Shown in pieces: positions 1 to 5,028 of a stretch of DNA of 5,056 bases (position 1 is its first letter; each line of letters starts with the position of its first letter). Source of the stretch: Paracoccaceae bacterium (GTDB taxonomy: Bacteria > Pseudomonadota > Alphaproteobacteria > Rhodobacterales > Rhodobacteraceae); contig JAOUMG010000204.1 of the NCBI GenBank assembly GCA_029881635.1, positions 1-5,056 of the forward strand, written 5' to 3'. The notes under the pieces are model-generated. The model was not told where the DNA came from, did not search any database, and saw only the letters and a list, made by a program, of their open reading frames with translations. A program made the translations under genes and the position numbers.

Positions 1-330
1 GCCACCACCATGCCGATCTATTCGGTGGCCACCGCGCATGCCCATGATTTCGCCGAGGATGCCGAACGGGTGGAACTGTCGGCAGCACTGATGTTCCTTT
101 ACGCAATTGGCGCCATCGCCTCGCCGCTGATCGCCTCATCGTTGATCGATGCCTTTGGCCCGGCGGCAATGTTCATTTTCATCTCGGCGTCACATCTGGC
201 GCTGGTGATCTTCAGCCTATTGCGAATGCGCGCCCGCCCCGCCCCCGGTACCCGCACGCGCTATGTCTATACACCGCGCACCTCATTTCTGGTGGGGCGG
301 CTTTTTGGCAGGTCGCGTGATCGCCAATAG
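1..330 (+). CDS. MFS transporter, C-terminal fragment (YcaD-like)
   Basis: The frame is open from the first base of the window, so the true start lies upstream and only about 109 codons are visible. Two hydrophobic stretches are seen, at about codons 26-49 (LSAALMFLYAIGAIASPLIA region) and 55-74 (AAMFIFISASHLALVIFSLL). They are separated by a short D-A-F-G-P turn and followed by a basic, non-hydrophobic tail (RMRARP...). This matches the last two helices and cytoplasmic tail of a 12-helix major facilitator transporter of the inner membrane. The preceding segment (P-I-Y-S-V-A-T-A-H-A, then an acidic stretch) resembles the region before helix 11 in YcaD-type transporters. The substrate cannot be inferred. 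The gene ends at TAG and lies 81 bases before metG on the same strand. Family assignment is good; the subfamily is by resemblance only. Confidence 0.8.
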   Translation, partial: ATTMPIYSVATAHAHDFAEDAERVELSAALMFLYAIGAIASPLIASSLIDAFGPAAMFIFISASHLALVIFSLLRMRARPAPGTRTRYVYTPRTSFLVGRLFGRSRDRQ

Positions 331-349
331 CAGGCGCCAGCCAAAGCCT

Positions 350-378
350 CTGGCCCTCGCCGCGCATAGCCGTTAAAT
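350..378 (+). promoter_or_regulatory. Possible metG promoter (weak)
   Basis: TTAAAT at 373-378 matches four of six -10 consensus bases. CTGGCC at 350-355 matches three of six -35 bases, with a 17-base spacer. It would give a leader of roughly 25-30 nt before metG. The match is poor, and metG could equally be read through from the transporter gene, since no clear terminator separates them. Confidence 0.22.
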
Positions 379-411
379 CATCGCCGACGTACAGAAGAAA
401 AGGCGCGGCAA

Positions 412-2130
412 ATGGCACGCATCCTCATCACCTCGGCGATCCCCTATATCAACGGGATCAAGCATCTGGGCAACCTTGTCGGCTCCCAGCTTCCGGCCGA
501 TCTTTACGCCCGCTACATGCGTGCCCGCGGCCATGAAGTGATGTTTATCTGCGCCACCGACGAACATGGCACCCCGGCCGAACTTGCCGCCGCCAAGGCC
601 GGCCAGCCCGTTGCCGACTACTGCGCCGCGATGTGGCAGGTGCAATCTGATCTTGCCAAGGGCTTTCGCCTTTCGTTTGATCATTTTGGCCGATCTTCGA
701 GCCAGCGCAACCATCGGCTGACCCAGCATTTCGCCGGCAAACTGGCCGAAAACGGCCTGATCGAGGAGGTCAGCGAAAAACAGGTCTTTTCCGTCGCCGA
801 CAACCGGTTCCTGCCCGACCGCTATATCGAGGGCACCTGCCCAAATTGCGGCTATGACCGTGCGCGCGGCGATCAATGCGAAAACTGCACCAAACAGCTC
901 GACCCGACCGACCTCATCAACCCACGTTCTGCGATCTCCGGCTCGACCGATCTTGAGATACGCGAAACCAAGCATCTCTACCTCAAGCAGCGTTCCTTGC
1001 GCGGCAAGATAGAGGCATGGATCGACAGCAAGACCGACTGGCCGATCCTGACTACCTCCATCGCCAAGAAATGGCTGAATGACGGCGACGGTCTGCAAGA
1101 CCGTGGCATTACCCGCGATCTGCATTGGGGCGTGCCGGTAAAAAAGGGCGACCAGCCCTGGCCCGGCATGGAGGGCAAGGTGTTCTACGTCTGGTTCGAC
1201 GCCCCCATCGAATACATCGCCGCCACCGCCGAATGGGCCGATGCGCATGGCAAGGACGACGCCGCATGGCAGCGCTGGTGGCGCACCGACAAGGGCGCCG
1301 AGGATGTTCGCTACGTCCAGTTCATGGGCAAGGACAACGTGCCCTTCCACACACTCTCGTTTCCCGCCACCATCATGGGGTCGGGCGAACCGTGGAAGCT
1401 CGTCGATTATATCAAGTCCTTCAACTACCTGAATTACGATGGCGGCCAGTTTTCTACCAGCCAGGGGCGCGGCGTCTTTATGGATCAGGCGCTGTCGCTT
1501 CTTCCTGCTGATTACTGGCGCTGGTGGCTGCTGTCGCACGCGCCCGAAAGCTCTGACAGCGAATTCACCTGGGAAAATTTCCAGGTTTCGGTCAACAAGG
1601 ATCTGGCCGATGTCTTGGGTAACTTTGTCAGCCGTATCACCAAGTTCTGCCGCGCGAAATTCGGCGAAGTGGTGCCCGAGGGTGGCGCGCCAGATGATCA
1701 GGCCCGCGCCCTGATCACCGATCTGGAAAACCGCACCCGCGCCTATGAAGGTTTCATGGAGGCTATGGAGATCCGCAAGGCCGCGACCGAACTTCGCGGC
1801 ATCTGGGCTGCGGGCAACGAATATCTGCAATCGGCAGCGCCCTGGACGGTCCACAAGACCGACCCCGAGGCAGCCGCCGCGATCACCCGCCTGTCGCTCA
1901 ACCTCATCAGGTTTTACGCCGTGCTCAGCGAACCCTTTATCCCGGATGCCGCTGCCAACATGCTCGCAGGCATGAATACAACCGACCAGAAATGGCCCGG
2001 CGATGTCGCCGAAGCCCTTACCGCCCTGCCCCCCGGCCATGCCTTCACCGTCCCCGAGGTTCTTTTTGCCAAAATATCGGACGACGACCGCGACGACTGG
2101 GCCAGCCGGTTCAGTGGCATCCGCACCTGA
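412..2130 (+). CDS. metG: Methionyl-tRNA synthetase
   Basis: Cytoplasmic class I aminoacyl-tRNA synthetase that charges tRNA-Met with methionine using ATP; essential for translation initiation and elongation. Visible features in order: Rossmann start with the HIGH-type motif HLGN at residues 18-21; ATDEHGTP shortly after; a zinc-knuckle with Cys143, Cys146, Cys156 and Cys159 (CPNC...CENC); WFDAPIEY at 261-268; GKDNVPFH at 306-313; the KMSKS-equivalent loop QFSTS at 346-350; and the helical anticodon-binding domain from about residue 387 ([20 protein letters not shown]). At 572 residues it lacks the C-terminal tRNA-binding (EMAP/Trbp111-like) domain of the longer E. coli type. The ATG is preceded by AAAAGG at 398-403 with an 8-base spacer, which supports this start. 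The signature loop is variant: both lysines of KMSKS are replaced (Q and T). FSTS loops are familiar in this clade, so this is not evidence of inactivation. Confidence 0.98.
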   Translation: MARILITSAIPYINGIKHLGNLVGSQLPADLYARYMRARGHEVMFICATDEHGTPAELAAAKAGQPVADYCAAMWQVQSDLAKGFRLSFDHFGRSSSQRNHRLTQHFAGKLAENGLIEEVSEKQVFSVADNRFLPDRYIEGTCPNCGYDRARGDQCENCTKQLDPTDLINPRSAISGSTDLEIRETKHLYLKQRSLRGKIEAWIDSKTDWPILTTSIAKKWLNDGDGLQDRGITRDLHWGVPVKKGDQPWPGMEGKVFYVWFDAPIEYIAATAEWADAHGKDDAAWQRWWRTDKGAEDVRYVQFMGKDNVPFHTLSFPATIMGSGEPWKLVDYIKSFNYLNYDGGQFSTSQGRGVFMDQALSLLPADYWRWWLLSHAPESSDSEFTWENFQVSVNKDLADVLGNFVSRITKFCRAKFGEVVPEGGAPDDQARALITDLENRTRAYEGFMEAMEIRKAATELRGIWAAGNEYLQSAAPWTVHKTDPEAAAAITRLSLNLIRFYAVLSEPFIPDAAANMLAGMNTTDQKWPGDVAEALTALPPGHAFTVPEVLFAKISDDDRDDWASRFSGIRT

Positions 2131-2145
2131 GCCTGTTCAAGGCTT

Positions 2146-2177
2146 GGTCGACCTTTACAGCGACCTGTGATTTTTTC
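2146..2177 (+). terminator. Probable intrinsic terminator of metG
   Basis: Sixteen bases after the metG stop, two alternative stems precede a run of six T (2171-2176). One is TTACAG/CTGTGA (2155-2160 with 2165-2170, loop CGAC, one G-U pair). The other is GGTCG/CGACC (2146-2150 with 2161-2165). Only the first abuts the T run. The stem is short and AU-containing, so termination may be partial. Confidence 0.45.
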
Positions 2178-2271
2178 TGCGAAGCATCGCCCGCATCAGA
2201 ATCGTTTGTGTACGACTCACCCATGGCTATTTGGCGATGTGTTTTTGAGCTGTCGGAATGACGGCGGGTTC

Positions 2272-2299
2272 TTGACAGGAATCTGTTCCACTGTACACG
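2272..2299 (+). promoter_or_regulatory. Candidate promoter with internal inverted repeat
   Basis: TTGACA at 2272-2277 is a perfect -35 hexamer. The best -10 partner is TACACG at 2294-2299 (16-base spacer, three of six consensus bases), which is weak. The spacer carries an inverted repeat, ACAGGAA (2275-2281) against TTCC-ac-TGT (2286-2294) with loop TCTG and a two-base bulge. A repressor or activator site here would overlap the promoter. No recognisable gene follows on the plus strand, so any transcript would be non-coding. Confidence 0.3.
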
Positions 2300-2408
2300 G
2301 GGCGGCTGCAATGGGGACCGTTCCGCACGATTAACTCCCTATTCTTGAGCGAGGCATGTCTAAAAGGGCAGGTGTCGCCGATCACTCAAATAATGTATAA
2401 ATTAAAGG

Positions 2409-2460
2409 GTAAAGAGTGACTTTGGTTTGGGTGTTTTAGTTAAGTTTGACGAGTAAAGAG
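2409..2460 (+). repeat. Direct repeat GTAAAGAG, two copies 44 bases apart
   Basis: Identical GTAAAGAG octamers lie at 2409-2416 and 2453-2460. A similar ATAAAGAAGAG follows at 2500-2510, inside the downstream hairpin, about 48 bases further on. The 44-base spacing is close to four helical turns, which could suit a DNA-binding protein. In AT-rich DNA, chance repetition of an octamer over 50 bases is possible. Confidence 0.35.
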
Positions 2461-2482
2461 CTGCATAGTTTGCCGAATATTG

Positions 2483-2530
2483 CGCCCGCTATCTCTTTGA
2501 TAAAGAAGAGGCAGCGGGCGTGTATTCTTT
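2483..2530 (+). terminator. Strong hairpin, possible intrinsic terminator or small-RNA 3' end
   Basis: CGCCCGCT (2483-2490) is perfectly complementary to AGCGGGCG (2513-2520). Inside it, CTCTT (2493-2497) pairs with AAGAG (2506-2510), giving 13 bp with a 2x2 internal loop and an 8-base apical loop. On the plus strand the stem is followed by TGTATTCTTT, a moderately U-rich tail. On the minus strand no T tract follows, so any terminator would act on plus-strand transcripts. No plus-strand gene precedes it closely; what it would terminate is unknown. Confidence 0.5.
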
Positions 2531-2650
2531 CAGGCCATGCCAATCCCCCCGGTTCCGACCAGAACTCCCAAGACTGGTGATCGCAGCTCAATTTCTGTTG
2601 GGGTTGGTAACTCATCCGAATGACAACTCGGCCGACCGCTCCTCCGTTCG

Positions 2651-2917
2651 TTACCAGTTGCCCAATCTCTTCTTTCGAGCGTCACGCAATAATTCTAGCG
2701 CGCTGGTAGAAAGACCCAAATTTCGAACTGTCATGAGGTCATCCTCCGTTAGACCCACATCACGAAGACCCTTCTCGGAGAGGTTCCCCATCGCGGACAT
2801 CAGTTTTTGACGGCCTGCGATCTCTTGGATCAGCTTGCCAGTCATTACGACAAGTCGCGAAAGCTTCCTGGAAATGCGTACTTTTTGCGTCGTTGCGGCC
2901 TTGAACGGAAGCGCCAT
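2651..2917 (-). CDS. DUF1127-like small basic protein
   Basis: A protein of 88 residues. The central motif LRDVGLTEDDL (residues 51-61), preceded by RQKLMSAMGNLSEKG, matches the pattern of DUF1127 proteins, in which a short basic helix is followed by L-x-D-I/V-G-L-T. The N-terminal 40 residues are basic (K6, K12, R14, R17, K18, R21, K28), and the end is also basic (RDARKKRLGNW). There is no signal peptide or membrane segment, so it should be cytoplasmic. The ATG has AGGAG at 2928-2924 with a 6-base spacer, which strongly supports a real gene. It is divergent from the HxlR-family gene, with about 167 bases between the starts. In Rhodobacter sphaeroides a DUF1127 protein (CcaF1) binds RNA and is made with small stress RNAs; a similar role here is inference. 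Residues after 62 are less typical of the family. Confidence 0.8.
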   Translation of the reverse strand: MALPFKAATTQKVRISRKLSRLVVMTGKLIQEIAGRQKLMSAMGNLSEKGLRDVGLTEDDLMTVRNLGLSTSALELLRDARKKRLGNW

Positions 2918-2923
2918 TTTGAT

Positions 2924-2928
2924 CTCCT
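2924..2928 (-). promoter_or_regulatory. Ribosome-binding site of the DUF1127-like gene
   Basis: AGGAG on the minus strand, six bases before the ATG at 2917. It is the main evidence that this short frame is translated and that the start is correctly placed. Confidence 0.8.
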
Positions 2929-2990
2929 GACTGGATTACTTGATGCATTCAGGATGCTGCAAAACGCGCCTATCTGCGTAGTGCAGGAAG

Positions 2991-3008
2991 TGGACCGGAC
3001 CCGGTACA
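2991..3008. promoter_or_regulatory. Candidate operator: 18-base imperfect palindrome
   Basis: TGGACCGGACCCGGTACA has 8-base arms, seven of eight positions complementary, around a central AC. The inner ACCGG/CCGGT is perfect. It lies in the divergent region between the DUF1127-like gene and the HxlR-family gene, 77 bases before the regulator's preferred ATG. A second, weaker dyad, GTAC-N7-GTAC (3004-3018), overlaps its right edge. Position and symmetry suit a dimeric winged-helix regulator acting on itself or its divergent neighbour. Binding is inferred only. Confidence 0.4.
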
Positions 3009-3068
3009 GATTAAGTACTGCGCGAAAATGCTTGTTGCATCTAAGGTGCGTGAAGGAAACGACGTCTT

Positions 3069-3076
3069 GGGGAAGG
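3069..3076 (+). promoter_or_regulatory. Ribosome-binding site that sets the hxlR-type start
   Basis: GGGGAAGG lies eight bases before the ATG at 3085. The longer in-frame ATG at 3028 has no purine-rich site upstream (the preceding bases read ACTGCGCGAAA), and its extra 19 residues are not part of the family's usual N-terminus. The start at 3085 is therefore preferred. Confidence 0.75.
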
Positions 3077-3084
3077 TGACAGAG

Positions 3085-3801
3085 ATGACGGCAAAGCCTT
3101 TCGGACTTTTTTGCCCGACATCCAAGGCCTGCGAAGTCCTGATCCCTCGCTGGACAATCCAAATTCTTGGCGAGCTTTGGGGAGGATCATCAAGATTCAA
3201 TGAGATAAAACGCGGGTTGCCCGGAATTTCTCCTTCGCTTCTAACCAAACGCCTGAAAGAGATGCAGGAAAACGGGCTGCTCGAACGTATCGAAGACACG
3301 GCCACAGGCAATATTGATTACATCAGGACAGCCAAGGCAGAGGAACTTGACCCAATTCTTCAAGGGCTTGCGAAATGGGCGCAAAGGCATATCAAAGCTG
3401 AAATTGCCCTGGAGGACCGGGACGCGGATGTACTGATGTGGACATTGCAGCGCCGTATCATCATTGAAGAATTACCCCAACGCCGCAACGTCGTCCGGTT
3501 CAACTTTGCTGACGCGACCTCTCCGGCATCGACCTACTGGCTGATTTGGAAACCCGGTGACTCGGTTGAACTTTGCGCCAGCGATCCAGGCTTTGATGTC
3601 GATTTGTATATTGAAACCGAAGTATCCGTGATGTCTGGAATTTTTCTGGGGCGCAGGTCATTTGACCGTGAAATTGACAATGGCTGTTTCTTCATGAGCG
3701 GAAGTCAGCATCTTGCAAAAACCATCAAGCGGTGGCTAAAGATCAGCATCTATGCGGATGTTGACGGCATTGCGAAAGTAGCCGAAGCTCGACACCCATA
3801 A
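3085..3801 (+). CDS. HxlR-family transcriptional regulator with C-terminal SCP2-like domain
   Basis: A 238-residue protein from the preferred ATG. Residues 7-98 form an HxlR-type winged helix: GLFCP, ACEVLIPRWTIQILGELWGGSSRFNEI, then the recognition region LPGISPSLLTKRLKEMQENGLLERI and the wing (IDYIRT). Such proteins are cytoplasmic DNA-binding dimers. The Cys10-Pro11 pair sits where redox- or electrophile-sensing members such as YodB and HypR carry their conserved cysteine; a second cysteine is at 16. Whether this protein senses redox state is not shown. After a linker (about 99-130), residues 131-230 (LPQRRNVVRFNFAD...YWLIWKPGD...GFDVDLYIE...RWLKISIYADVDGIA) resemble the SCP2-like domain found at the C-terminus of many alphaproteobacterial HxlR relatives, possibly binding a hydrophobic ligand. 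Base composition is visibly less GC-rich than metG. It is convergent with the csp gene and divergent from the DUF1127-like gene. Target genes are unknown. Confidence 0.9.
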   Translation: MTAKPFGLFCPTSKACEVLIPRWTIQILGELWGGSSRFNEIKRGLPGISPSLLTKRLKEMQENGLLERIEDTATGNIDYIRTAKAEELDPILQGLAKWAQRHIKAEIALEDRDADVLMWTLQRRIIIEELPQRRNVVRFNFADATSPASTYWLIWKPGDSVELCASDPGFDVDLYIETEVSVMSGIFLGRRSFDREIDNGCFFMSGSQHLAKTIKRWLKISIYADVDGIAKVAEARHP

Positions 3802-3844
3802 AGCTTTTCACGGTCGGAATAAATCTTTTATTACAAAAGCATAC

Positions 3845-3861
3845 CATGCGTTCTACGCATG
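3845..3861. repeat. Perfect inverted repeat between convergent genes
   Basis: CATGCGT (3845-3851) and ACGCATG (3855-3861) are perfectly complementary around a three-base TCT. It lies 44 bases after the HxlR-type stop. No T run follows on the plus strand, so it is a poor canonical terminator; it may be a 3'-end-stabilising stem or a protein-binding site. A weaker CTTTT/AAAAG dyad (3825-3839) precedes it. Confidence 0.5.
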
Positions 3862-3885
3862 AGATACAACCATTCCTACACCAAT

Positions 3886-3922
3886 TTAAAACGAAAACGG
3901 GCGGGGCTTTTACCCCGCCCGT
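3886..3922 (-). terminator. Intrinsic terminator of the cold-shock gene
   Basis: A perfect 10-bp GC-rich stem, ACGGGCGGGG (3897-3906) against CCCCGCCCGT (3913-3922), with a 6-base loop. On the minus strand it is followed by TTTCGTTTTAAA, a broken T tract. It begins 25 bases after the csp stop codon. The plus-strand side has no T run, so it should work for csp only. Confidence 0.9.
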
Positions 3923-3947
3923 CAATATTCGAAGAAATTCCGAAAAA

Positions 3948-4154
3948 TCAGGCCAGAGCCAGATTTGTTGCAGATTCACGGCCATCGCGGCCAGCTTCGA
4001 TATCGAAGGTGACCTTCTGGCCATCCTTCAGTTCGCGCAGACCAGCACGCTCAAGCGCAGAAATATGGACGAAAACGTCCTTGCTGCCGCCGTCCGGTGC
4101 AATGAAGCCGAAACCTTTGGTAGAGTTGAACCATTTCACGGAGCCAGTAGCCAT
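3948..4154 (-). CDS. CspA-family cold-shock protein
   Basis: A single cold-shock domain of 68 residues, the usual length of the family. It binds single-stranded RNA and DNA in the cytoplasm and is thought to melt RNA structure. RNP1 is KGFGFIAP (residues 13-20) and RNP2 is VFVHI (27-31). The nucleic-acid-contacting aromatics W8, F15, F17, F28 and H30 are all present. The end, [11 protein letters not shown], is typical of alphaproteobacterial members. AAAAGGAG (4170-4163) lies eight bases before the ATG. The gene stands alone: its own terminator follows, and a leader of roughly 115-145 nt precedes it, as in post-transcriptionally regulated csp genes. The paralogue is not distinguishable, so no symbol is given; cold induction is not shown, since many members are constitutive. 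Confidence 0.97.
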   Translation of the reverse strand: MATGSVKWFNSTKGFGFIAPDGGSKDVFVHISALERAGLRELKDGQKVTFDIEAGRDGRESATNLALA

Positions 4155-4175
4155 CGTGATATCTCCTTTTAGTAT

Positions 4176-4198
4176 GCCGCCCGCGATATTGCAGCGGC
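4176..4198 (-). promoter_or_regulatory. Leader hairpin just upstream of the csp ribosome-binding site
   Basis: GCCGC (transcript sense, 4198-4194) can pair with GCGGC (4180-4176), ending five bases before the AAAAGGAG site at 4170. An overlapping CCGC/GCGG pairing is possible, so two alternative folds exist. A structure this close to the ribosome-binding site could affect csp translation with temperature; this is inferred. Confidence 0.35.
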
Positions 4199-4276
4199 CT
4201 GGCGCAGTCAGGGCAGTATCGAAAGACTGAGGCCGTAAGAGGAGACAGTGGTCGATAGTGATAACGTCGCGCCGCC

Positions 4277-4305
4277 CATATGCTCCTTTTTCGCCGATTT
4301 TGCAA
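4277..4305 (-). promoter_or_regulatory. Candidate csp promoter
   Basis: On the minus strand TTGCAA (4305-4300) and CATATG (4282-4277) are separated by 17 bases; the -35 matches four of six and the -10 three of six consensus bases. This would give a leader of about 115 nt. An alternative -10, GATAAT (4313-4308), matches five of six but has no recognisable -35; it would give a leader of about 145 nt. Confidence 0.35.
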
Positions 4306-4336
4306 CAATTATCGGGTTTCCTGCAGAGGCCCGCTC

Positions 4337-4359
4337 GGCGGTCCTACGGGGTGACCGCC
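4337..4359 (-). terminator. Hairpin after the SRAP gene, possible terminator
   Basis: GGCGGTC (4337-4343) is perfectly complementary to GACCGCC (4353-4359) with a 9-base loop. The stem begins three bases after the SRAP stop codon. No T run follows on the minus strand, so it is not a canonical intrinsic terminator; it may stabilise the 3' end or assist termination before the csp promoter. Confidence 0.4.
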
Positions 4360-4362
4360 CAT

Positions 4363-5028
4363 TCAACCAGCCAACGGCAGGCAAAGACCCGGCCCGTCTG
4401 CGCGGTTTGAATTAACCTCGGTGCCGACCCGGTGGCTTTGCAAGACACCAGCCCCCGCCGCCCGCATCAGTCGCGCCGCCCCATGCCCTGCCTCGCCCAG
4501 CCAAAGTGGCCAGTTGTCAGGTTCCAGTGTCACCGGTTCGCGGTGATGGATTGCAGCCAATCCCGGCCCTGCCTCGGTCGTGACAATAGCGCAGGCAGTC
4601 ACCTGCATGCCGTTTCGTTCCCATTCCTGCCAGATACCGGCAAAGACCAGCGGCTGCCCATCCGCGCGCGCGATATACCAGGGCAGTGGGGTCTGACCTT
4701 CCTCACGGGTCCATTCGTAAAACCCGTCCGCCGGGATCAGACAGCGGCGCGACCGGACTGCCGCCCTGAAAGCCGGTTTTTCCGCAATCGTGTCGGCGCG
4801 CGCATTGATCAGTAGCGGCCCGCCATTCGGCTTTTCATACCAATGCGGCAAAAACCCCCACCGCATGGCCCGCAGCCTGCGCTGCCCCCCCTCGGATGTG
4901 CAGACCGCAATCGTCTGGGTCGGGCAGATGTTAAAGCGCGCGCCTTCGGGCAGGTCGTTACCCGGCACGGCGCTGAAAAGCTGGGCCATGGCCTCATTCG
5001 GCAGGGTAAAGGCAAAACGTCCGCACAT
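4363..5028 (-). CDS. SOS response-associated peptidase (SRAP) family protein, YedK/HMCES type
   Basis: A complete 221-residue protein, almost the length of E. coli YedK (222). The family covalently links its N-terminal cysteine to abasic sites in single-stranded DNA through a thiazolidine, shielding the lesion at replication forks. Visible residues: MCGRF at the start with catalytic Cys2 (exposed after Met removal); MRWGFLPHW (55-63); NARADT with Asn75; CLIPADGFYEW (96-106) with Glu105; and AIHHREPV with His161, the counterpart of YedK His160. The C-terminal VGTEVNSNRADGP matches the usual V-N-x-x-R-x-D end motif. The His motif reads HHREP rather than the common HDRMP, a mild variation. The start is fixed by the need for Cys at position 2; upstream GAGG (5045-5042) is 13 bases away, a long and weak ribosome-binding arrangement. 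Only 28 bases upstream are visible, with no LexA-like box in them. Confidence 0.95.
   Translation of the reverse strand: MCGRFAFTLPNEAMAQLFSAVPGNDLPEGARFNICPTQTIAVCTSEGGQRRLRAMRWGFLPHWYEKPNGGPLLINARADTIAEKPAFRAAVRSRRCLIPADGFYEWTREEGQTPLPWYIARADGQPLVFAGIWQEWERNGMQVTACAIVTTEAGPGLAAIHHREPVTLEPDNWPLWLGEAGHGAARLMRAAGAGVLQSHRVGTEVNSNRADGPGLCLPLAG

Larger units (their letters stand above)
2131..2650. other. Long intergenic region without a convincing gene
   Basis: About 520 bases between the metG stop and the end of the minus-strand DUF1127-like gene. Reading frames here are short, lack a good ribosome-binding site and resemble no known protein. A 14-codon frame at 2356-2400 (MSKRAGVADHSNNV) has GAGG only one base before its ATG, so I do not call it. 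The region is not featureless: it holds the metG terminator, a TTGACA hexamer with an inverted repeat, a 70-base stretch with only two cytosines (2391-2460), a repeated GTAAAGAG and a strong hairpin (2483-2520). From about 2524 to 2650 I see only weak inverted repeats, such as ACCAG/CTGGT and GTTC-N6-GAAC near 2552-2578. No tRNA-like cloverleaf, IS end or attachment site was seen. Confidence 0.7.

Noticed and set aside
336..354. GCCAG/CTGGC hairpin between the transporter gene and metG as a terminator
   Set aside because: The stem has only five pairs with a 9-base loop and no T run, so it is too weak to call.
373..2040. A 555-codon open frame antisense to metG
   Set aside because: It is in codon register with metG, so its stops would need TTA, CTA or TCA codons in metG, which are avoided in GC-rich genes. 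Its translation resembles no protein family and it has no convincing start region. It is a shadow of metG.
2111..2311. A 66-codon minus-strand frame in the region after metG
   Set aside because: It begins with TTG, has no ribosome-binding site, runs into the end of metG and resembles no family.
2356..2400. A 14-codon frame beginning MSKRAGVADH in the intergenic region
   Set aside because: The purine-rich GAGG is only one base from the ATG, the peptide is very short and matches nothing known, and it ends at the start of the AT-rich stretch.
2552..2565. GTTC-N6-GAAC as a LexA-type site
   Set aside because: Alphaproteobacterial LexA boxes are direct repeats, GTTC-N7-GTTC; this is an inverted repeat with different spacing and lies far from any start on the relevant strand.
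2639..2648. CTCCTCC next to the DUF1127-like gene, recalling the CcsR small RNAs found with ccaF1 in Rhodobacter sphaeroides
   Set aside because: The motif is on the plus strand; RNAs co-transcribed with the DUF1127-like gene would carry GGAGGAG instead. No CCTCC motif was seen on the minus strand downstream of the gene, so a CcsR-type array is not supported.
3028..3084. Longer N-terminus for the HxlR-type regulator from the ATG at 3028
   Set aside because: It has no ribosome-binding site and its residues are atypical, whereas the ATG at 3085 has GGGGAAGG at proper spacing and gives the family's usual start (MT-x-K-P-F/Y-G-L-F-C-P).
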